Source of the DNA: Coniella vitis
Taxonomy: Eukaryota; Ascomycota; Sordariomycetes; Diaporthales; Schizoparmaceae
Reading direction: 5' to 3'
DNA: 64,000 nt
Assembly: GCA_011317545.1 (NCBI GenBank)
Contig: WUJK01000004.1
Span: 3,542,501 to 3,606,500 of the forward strand
Position numbers and translations under genes: made by a program. The notes below the pieces were generated by a model. It saw only the letters and a program-made list of their open reading frames with translations, made no database searches and was not told the origin of the DNA. Below are positions 57,628 through 64,000 of the stretch, in pieces. Within the stretch, counting starts at the first letter, position 1, and each line of letters begins with the position of its first letter.

Positions 57628-59812
57628 ATGGCAAAAATGGGTCACTCCAAAGGCAAAGACGTCCAAGATGCCCAACTCGGCCCGCCGCCGCCGCCGTCGT
57701 ATGCAGAGAGTAGCGCTTGCTATTCCCATACCAATGTCTTTACCAAGGCCGCTGAGGTGCGCGCAAGAGATGAGGTGCGCTTACCAAACATTGGGCAAGT
57801 GTGCTCGGACTACTAGATCTCACAAGTTGTCAAACCATCTCATTACAGCAGCGACTGACTGGGCCCTTTAGCAACAAATGCAACAGCTCCTCCAGACCGT
57901 CCAGCTCCATTATCATATATACAACACAGACTTGGAGCCGCCCGAGCATGATCCCGAGTACTACTGCCCATGTACTTCGTGCGAGTATAAGAGGCGCAAG
58001 CTCGCACGGCACCCCGTCCAAAAGACATGGTCACGCGCGGTGGTCTATCCTGGCGAAAAGTTGTTTGGCTTTGGCAACCGGACGTTCTCACAGTTCAGCC
58101 CTTATGTGACAGACATAGTATCGCCATATGGATACACTGGCCCTAATCTTCTCAACAGGAGCAGATATGGGCTTATCGACTCGTCTAGTCCGGTCATTCA
58201 GCCGGACCCAGAGCTCCATGAGCTGTCAATACAACAAACACTCAAAGTAAACGACATGTTGAACCGACAAGCCAGGGCTCATATTGATGCAAGAGAGCCC
58301 AAGCGGAATATTTGGGCAGCGCAGGATGTCTCGGACGGACAGGCTGCTGCCACCCATTTGTCCAAGCTTGACCGAGCCAAGAAGTTCCTTCACATGACTA
58401 CTTCCAAGGAGAAAGAATCAAATGAGGTGCAGACCCTGAAACAAATGATCGTCGGGGAAGAAGCAGGCCGCTGGCCAGACGCGCAGTCGAGACAAATCGC
58501 TACTGCATACCAGCATCACATGGGATTGGCACGCAAAATCGCAGAACTCCGAGCCTGCCAGCCAATTCAATATTTGCATCTGCTCAGAGCTGGGTACTTC
58601 GAGCCTATTCCGGTGGCATGGGCGCAAAAAGCGGCCAACCCACTCATGTTCACAATCGATGCTGTCGCAGGTTCGTCTCCCACTCTTGCCTTTTCTCTAG
58701 ATTCTCTCTTGGGAGCAGCCATCATTGACTCTGTTGGCATGCCAGATTGGAGAGGGGTGACACCTGCGTGGAGAGGTTTCGAGAACACCGCAGAAGAGCG
58801 ACTCTACTGGGTTCTCAACCACCGCGAGGGTACAAGTGGCTCTTGCATGAAGCCAGATGCCATCTCTGTGCTAGAGCTGGCCCGGGCGCGCATAGACTCA
58901 GCAGTTGAACCACCGCCAATGTACTACTCTGGAGACGATGTGTGTCATAAACAACACACATCGGATGGGTACTCAAAGCAAGTCCTGCCTTTGCCTTTCA
59001 AGGCCCTCGATCGCCCGGAATCAGCAGACGATGATACTATGATCTTACTTGACATTTCCGGATCTATGGATTTTGAGCCGATGAAACCTGTTTACGATCA
59101 CTGCACAATCAAGCGATATACAAACGGTACCCAACCGAAAAACAAAGGTTCAAATCTTGTTGCTTGACCTTCAGAGACCTGAGAAACGATTGTCCCAGCT
59201 AACACGAGCTTTGCAGATGTTGCAAAATCCATAATACGCCGATTCACGGATGCAATGTCGAATTACTCACATGCTCATAATGGATACGACCTCACCACAT
59301 TCTCGACGTACGGCACATATGTTGGGACCATTAACCACGTCAATTTTGAAGAAAAGTGGCAAGGAATCAAGTTTGGTGGCAAAACAAGGGTCATGACAGG
59401 TTGGCAGCTCATTAAGGACCTGCATTTTCAAAAGCACTCTGCGTCCGCTACGCATCATCCCGTCTACGGTTGGCAGGCAGGGCCCAAAACCCGTATGCTG
59501 CGGCTCCTCCTACTACTCGATGGCGAGGCCTCGGATATGGACGAGTTTGAACTTGATTTGCTTGGGCTATCCTGGGCTCACGTTACCATTTTTTTGATTG
59601 GTGTAGAGGGCTGTCCACACCATCACCGGCATGCCAACGAGTTACAGCGAATTAGCGAAGTGAACCGTCACGTTTCCTTTGTGGATGCGCAGGGTAATTT
59701 CCCAGAGAGATTTGTGACGCATGAGTTGTTGAAGAGGCATTTGGGCTATGATATCTCACTGCAAGAGTTTGAGGATCTCGAGAGACTTCCTGCTTATACT
59801 GAAGAGGCATAG
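57628..59812 (+). CDS. Von Willebrand factor A (VWA) domain protein with an intact MIDAS motif
   Basis: Three exons, 57628-57798, 57872-59147 and 59217-59812, give 680 residues. The N-terminus has a PPPPPSY stretch (a PPxY WW-binding motif). The middle part holds DPEYYCPCTSCEYKRR, LSIQQTLKVNDMLNRQARAHIDARE, and a segment rich in Trp and charged residues that I do not recognise. The VWA domain starts TMILLDISGSM, with the metal-site DxSxS at about D451, followed by IIRRFTDAM, YDLTTFSTYGTYVG, KFGGKTRVMTGWQ (the MIDAS Thr), TRMLRLLLLLDGEASDMDEFELDLLGLSW and ATIFLIG-type strands. It ends PERFVTHELLKRHLGYDI. The protein is probably cytosolic and should act as an adaptor through its metal site; the partner is unknown. 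Two splice donors (GTGTGC, GTTCAA) are weak, but both keep conserved sequence in frame. Confidence 0.85.
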
Positions 59813-59910
59813 CAACATCTATTCAAGGCCAAGCAGACTTTGATAATTTTAGCAGTGGATTGTGTCTGTTATATTCAAGCGGACTGGCCGATGAACGCAC
59901 ATGTAGTGGT

Positions 59911-60725
59911 TTATTTCTTCCGATACCACAGCCTAGTCTGCTTCGCGCGGCGGATCTTCTTCTGCAACTGAAAAATACCATAAAGCAGTGCTTCAGAAGT
60001 TGGAGGACAGCCCGGAACATAAATGTCCACTGGAAGAATACGATCGACACCTCTGACAACGCTATAGCTGTAGTGATAGAATCCTCCGCTATTTGCACAA
60101 CTGCCCATACTGATGACCCATTTGGGATCAGGCATCTGGTCGTAGCACTGCCGCACGGCTGGGGCCATTTTGTTTGTTACCGTGCCAGCGACAATCATTA
60201 CATCCGCTTGACGTGGAGAGGCACGAAAGATGATTCCCAGACGATCTTGGTCATATCGCGGCATGGATGCGTGCATCATCTCAATGCTACAACAGGCCAG
60301 GCCAAATGACAAGGGCCACATTGACCCATTTCTGCTCCAGTTCACAATCTGGTCCAGATTTGTGCTGAGTATTGTACAGTATTGTGTCAGCGCACTCCAA
60401 ACAATCGGTGGAGGTTAATTGATTGAATCAGTTTCGTACAGGACGTGTTCGATCAGAGCAGATGGTTTGACTTGTCGAGACAGCTGCCGATTTGAAGAAC
60501 GACTGTCTATGGAGTGTCGACGAAGGAGATTCAAATAGCCTGTTTGATGGGACTTCGGTCTGCAAAATGCCAGCATAAGAGAGCAAGTTGTTGAGGTGAG
60601 GCTTCGACCTATTTGGTGGTCTTGCTAATTATTAGCTATGAATACAACTGCTTGAAATAATAAGAAGGTGCTGATGGGCGAAACTAATGATGAAGGGGAT
60701 CAATTGTTTTCAACTTACGTGCCAT
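59911..60725 (-). CDS. NDUFS7: Complex I PSST subunit (NDUFS7/20 kDa type), mitochondrial
   Basis: Three exons, 60719-60725 (7 nt: ATG GCA C), 60440-60608 and 59911-60364, give 209 residues. The subunit carries iron-sulfur cluster N2, which passes electrons to ubiquinone. Residues 1-55 are rich in Arg, Ser and Thr with almost no acidic residues, a typical mitochondrial presequence. The core starts TNLDQIVNWSRNGSMWPLSFG. N2 ligands are all present: C83/C84 in GLACCS, C148 in GSCAN, C178 in PGCPPT. RYDQDRLGIIFRASPRQADVMIVAG and MPDPKWVISMG are as expected, and it ends LWYRKK. Compared with the fungal consensus I remember, it has several changes (SMW, SIEMMHAS, ANSGGF), so it may be a diverged second copy. 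Its 3' end faces the VWA gene with 98 bp between them. The donor of intron 2 (GTACGA) is weak, but the branch-like CTGAC and phase support it. Confidence 0.88.
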
Positions 60726-61092
60726 CTTGCTGACATTTCAATAAACTGGATAGGTACATCAGATGCTCCCTTTTTTCAAGGAAGAATAATAAAGTTCAGT
60801 CAAGAAATCACTCGAGGTGTGATATATAAGTTTGTTTGACACCACCTTCGAGTGGTCGGGAAATTCACACTCGGTGCTAGAATAAACAATTAACGGGAAG
60901 TAATTTTATGCTTGTATTCCTTTGTATAAGCATATTCATGTATTTGGCGAGAGTATTTTACGCATAGTTGCATGAGAGACCCCTCCAAGTGCGTTTCCAG
61001 CGTCGGGAATTACCCTCATTCTCCTCTTCTCATCCACGATACGAATATCCTGCCTACTTCATCCGTATCCCCCTTGCCCAGGGCCACAGGCC
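60726..61092. promoter_or_regulatory. Divergent promoter of the PSST and regulator genes
   Basis: A short, AT-rich shared upstream region of about 367 bp. No specific site was identified with confidence. Confidence 0.45.
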
Positions 61093-62991
61093 ATGGCCTC
61101 ACCAGCTACTTCTATTTGCAGAGTCTGCGGACTACCGCTTCCTCGGAAGACGTCTCCTTACAACCACGCATGTCCATTTTGTGATCGCACGTTTCGCCGT
61201 ATTGATGCCGCAAACCGTCATACCAAAGCTTGCCCCTCCAGAGGCGATCGTCCACTACGGCCAGGGGCCAAGCGCGGCCGGGCAGTACATGCGTGCGATG
61301 CATGCACTCGTGTTAAAGTCTCGTGTGATGGAAAGACGCCGTGTGCACGTTGCAACTCTCGAGGCTTTGTGTGTACTTACAGCCGTCTCTGCACGAATCC
61401 TGCGCACACGAGCCGGTTTGAGTCTGAACCAAAGCCTAAAGAGCCCGTGGCCCATCCAGGCGAAGCCCCTGTGGCACTTCCTTTTCTACTAGCCTGTACA
61501 GATCCTTCTGTCTCTTCAATGGATGAAATCATCGTCACTAGTGAAGACAAGAGTGATTCAAAGCTACCGGAAACAGACGCCTCTTCAGACAACTTTTATG
61601 ACCTGAACTCTTCCACTATCGATCCACGGTTTCTTTTCACAAGTTTTCTTGATCCTTCTCTTGTTACAAATCTGCATGAGGATGATACAGAAAGCCCTGG
61701 TCGTCATATAGATCTTCACATGCTCGATATAGAGAACTCGAACGAGGAACTACAGGAACGGATCAGTCTATTAGAGACACGCCTAAGGCCTTTGGCCTTG
61801 TTAGAGGCGCGATTTGCCAGCGTCGTGGATAACTGCTTATCGACGACATTCTTTACTGTTTCGGGCTTTCGACGGTGTATCAAAGCATTTTTCGAAGAAG
61901 AGCAATTGCTCGCTGATATAATCCACAAGCCCACCTTCCAAGCAACCGGGGTCGACACCACCCTTCTCCTTGGGATCGCAGTCTCAGGGTCAACATATCT
62001 TCACTACCGGCGAGAAAGCACTGAATTCATCGCCTTCATCCAAAGCATAAGAGAACTTGCAGAGAAGTATATCTTTAGCTGTGTGGATCGGGCAATGGAA
62101 ACTACCGGCTCTCTTGAAAACTCGCAGCAGACGTTGGAACTATGCCAGGCAGCGTACATCATTTCAACTCTTCAGTCCTGTGTCAAGGACCCAAATACAC
62201 GTCAGCGAATTATAACAAAGCATCATCCTATTCTTGTGGCGTTGCTGAGAAGGCTTGACATATTTCAGAGCAGCCATAGCTCGCTCATATCCGGGCAAGA
62301 CTGGCATATGTTCATTTACACTGAATCACGGATACGATTAGCAAACTGGGTATTTACCAACGATGCGTGGTTCAGCATGTTCTCCAACCATCCACCGACC
62401 ATGACGATACTCGAGATGACATGTCATCTACCCTGCGAAGAGAGGTTCTGGAATTCAAACAATTTCGAGGCTTTCATGAGTCAGACTTTCGAGCAGGAGC
62501 TTAAGCCAAGCCCGCCGTGTTTGAGGTCACTCGTGAATGGATTGCTAGGAAACGAATGGACGGAGAGCATAAGTGGAGTATATCAGGATCTGAACATTAG
62601 GCATTATCTGGTCCTCATTTTCTGTGAGTTACACAAAGCTTTACCGAGCGCAATCACGAAGAGTGCTGATCTTTGTATCGACAAAGCCTTCCAGTACCTC
62701 ATATTCCATATCCATACGTCCATGCTTGTTCAGTTTGACATTCACCCTATACTTCGAGCCCTGGACCGATGGAGTAGTCTCTGGAATAGTGTATTGGCAC
62801 AAATAAATACAGGCAGAATGCACAAACTCGGTCTCGTCAAGTACGCGAGTGAGTTCGCTCTGCTCCTCAAAGGCATTGCTGAGCGTGTTGGCGATGACGA
62901 ACGAGTGCGGTGCGAATATCTAAAGCGCAAGGTGGTGTTCGATACGGCAGCACTGCATCGATTTATACGACAGCTGACCACTGGATCGTAA
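61093..62991 (+). CDS. Transcription factor with C2HC-type finger plus Zn2Cys6 cluster
   Basis: A single exon of 632 residues. A short CRVC pair (C9, C12) is followed by a finger CPFC-x12-H-x3-C (C27, C30, H43, C47; the last ligand would be Cys instead of His). A Zn2Cys6 binuclear cluster follows (C68, C71, C78, C84, C87, C94: CDAC-x6-C-x5-C-x2-C-x6-C), with basic residues RGRAVHA before it. The rest is the fungal-specific regulator middle region, mostly helical, with a weak leucine-repeat (NEELQERISLLETRLRPLALLEARF) after the acidic linker. It is a nuclear DNA-binding protein; target genes are unknown. It is divergent from the PSST gene, with only 367 bp between starts, so linked control is possible. 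A GTAAGG overlaps the stop codon, so a further 3' exon cannot be excluded. Codon use is less GC-biased than in the metabolic genes. Confidence 0.87.
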   Translation: MASPATSICRVCGLPLPRKTSPYNHACPFCDRTFRRIDAANRHTKACPSRGDRPLRPGAKRGRAVHACDACTRVKVSCDGKTPCARCNSRGFVCTYSRLCTNPAHTSRFESEPKPKEPVAHPGEAPVALPFLLACTDPSVSSMDEIIVTSEDKSDSKLPETDASSDNFYDLNSSTIDPRFLFTSFLDPSLVTNLHEDDTESPGRHIDLHMLDIENSNEELQERISLLETRLRPLALLEARFASVVDNCLSTTFFTVSGFRRCIKAFFEEEQLLADIIHKPTFQATGVDTTLLLGIAVSGSTYLHYRRESTEFIAFIQSIRELAEKYIFSCVDRAMETTGSLENSQQTLELCQAAYIISTLQSCVKDPNTRQRIITKHHPILVALLRRLDIFQSSHSSLISGQDWHMFIYTESRIRLANWVFTNDAWFSMFSNHPPTMTILEMTCHLPCEERFWNSNNFEAFMSQTFEQELKPSPPCLRSLVNGLLGNEWTESISGVYQDLNIRHYLVLIFCELHKALPSAITKSADLCIDKAFQYLIFHIHTSMLVQFDIHPILRALDRWSSLWNSVLAQINTGRMHKLGLVKYASEFALLLKGIAERVGDDERVRCEYLKRKVVFDTAALHRFIRQLTTGS

Positions 62992-64000
62992 GGTGAGTGT
63001 CAGTATTCATGATTTGGCTATCACCTCATGTGCAGCAACGAAATATCAAGGACGCGGCTAAGGTGTCATCCTGAGAACAAGCGGATGACTCTGAGTGGAA
63101 ACTAGCATGCGCCCCTCCGTCTCTCATACATTGACACGAGACAATAATCTCGAGTTCTATCCTAAGCACTTCATCGTGTTCGTTTCTGCAAAGTGGAAAA
63201 GTAGAGGGGTTCTCGTGGATACCCTAGAGGAGGAGCAGAGCGAGAGCGATAATGTGGATGATCCGTCGTGAGAACAGATTCGTTGAAAATTTCGAGATGA
63301 ACCACCTCAATTGGAGCTGGAGGTTTCCGGCGTACGTTCAACGAGAGTAATTGTCAAAAATGCTCTTGATTTCTTGACCAAAGAAAGGGCAGGGGACAAG
63401 GAGGATATAGCCCTGGAGCTTGACAAGTTTCTCTGTGATAGAGACTAGTATTTTCAGGAATAGATATGCCCCTGAAGCATTCATATGATGATATCGTGGT
63501 TGCAGCTAGTCACTTCTCTTTGTTCCTGACCTCACCGTTTAACTTCGTCGGCGTTTCAAAGATGTCAAGCGCCTAATAACCGTTTTTACATCTTTTACTG
63601 CCATTCTTTGTTTAAACACCGAACACTCCTTCCCAAGCAATCCATTAACGGTAGCTTCTAGTCAGCTCCACTTCTATTTCTCCAACACAAAATTGTTATA
63701 CTGCTCCGCGAAGTAATCGAATTTTTAAACACGGAATTGCAACTTCTCTACATTTCGAACACTGGAGGTTACTATTATTTTTATTGACAAACTAAGAGAG
63801 CTTTATCTTTAAGCTCCTTCATATCCAAATAGTGTTAAGCAGTATCAAGAAATCTATTTTTAATACCCGTAGCAACGATCAATACCGTTTTGGACCCTGT
63901 TCGGCGAGGAGGCCTTATCTGGCCAACGTAGGCGGGGTTCGACCGACGAATATTCATGATAAGAGATAGGGGTTAGCAGTGCTGCTTACGCGGGGGGTGC
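62992..64000. other. AT-rich right-end region with coding-like remnants
   Basis: No intact gene. A 54-codon ATG frame at 63107-63271 and a second open stretch up to 63448 look compositionally coding (see separate entry). The rest, about 63460-63910, is AT-rich with TTTTTA/TAAA runs, then a GC-rich end with GGCCTTATCTGGCC near 63912. This could be a decayed repeat or gene edge. Confidence 0.4.
63107..63448 (+). pseudogene. Possible broken or fragmentary gene of unknown family
   Basis: Two open stretches lie in different frames. The first (63107-63271, 54 codons) starts MRPSVSHTLT and ends in an acidic DNVDDPS. The second, open after a TGA near 63286 and ending at TAG 63446-63448, includes ELEVSGVRSTRVIVKNALDF and LTKERAGDKEDIALELDKF, with plausible helical periodicity. 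They do not join by an obvious intron, and no family is recognised. They could be exons of a gene extending beyond what I can see, or decayed coding DNA. Confidence 0.25.

Noticed and set aside
57781..57871. A second GC-AG intron in the VWA gene (donor GCAAGT at 57795)
   Set aside because: The phase does not match the acceptor at 57871; the GT donor four bases later keeps the frame.
62989..62998. A further exon of the regulator, since its stop overlaps GTAAGG
   Set aside because: I found no downstream acceptor giving a conserved continuation, and the protein length is normal for the family.

Overview
This window comes from a filamentous ascomycete nuclear genome (Pezizomycotina; a Sordariomycete-like fungus is my guess, but I cannot fix the genus). 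The signs are short GT-AG introns of about 50-150 bp, fungal-only families (Crh-type GH16, DUF4360, GNA1, Zn2Cys6 regulator, Dal5-type MFS), long GC-rich intergenic stretches rich in microsatellites, and no operons or Shine-Dalgarno sites. I rebuilt exon structures by hand from reading frame, splice motifs and family conservation. They sum to whole codons for every complete gene except one, which carries a 1-base frameshift.

Layout. 1-20 kb is gene-poor: a gene cut by the left edge, a Crh-like cell-wall GH16 transglycosylase, a small secreted NTF2-like protein, an EF-hand protein, a butanediol-type zinc dehydrogenase and a secreted DUF4360 protein, separated by 1-6 kb of low-complexity DNA. 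21-36 kb is dense primary metabolism: a type-I-like glutamine synthetase, an SDR, a divergent 2-methylisocitrate lyase / 2-methylcitrate synthase pair (the propionyl-CoA detoxification methylcitrate cycle), a DUR3-type urea transporter with GATA sites in its promoter, and GNA1 (UDP-GlcNAc synthesis).

35-47 kb looks like a glycan-use block: a membrane-anchored GH3 beta-glucosidase, an uncharacterised secreted glycoside hydrolase, a Dal5/ACS-type MFS permease and a GH105 unsaturated-glucuronyl/galacturonyl hydrolase, arranged as divergent and convergent pairs. 47-63 kb holds a CSC1/OSCA-like channel (with a probable GC-AG intron), an unknown His/Ser-rich protein, a frameshifted MFS transporter, a von Willebrand A-domain protein, a complex I PSST subunit (with a 7-nt first exon) and a regulator with C2HC plus Zn2Cys6 fingers. 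The last kilobase is AT-rich with only coding-like remnants.

The least explained signals are a short dispersed motif (GTACATAGTA) found six times exactly, and many times approximately, only between genes; three exact telomere-type CCCTAACCCT boxes upstream of genes; and the uncharacterised hydrolase/transporter block. No RNA gene, CRISPR array or intact transposon was recognised.
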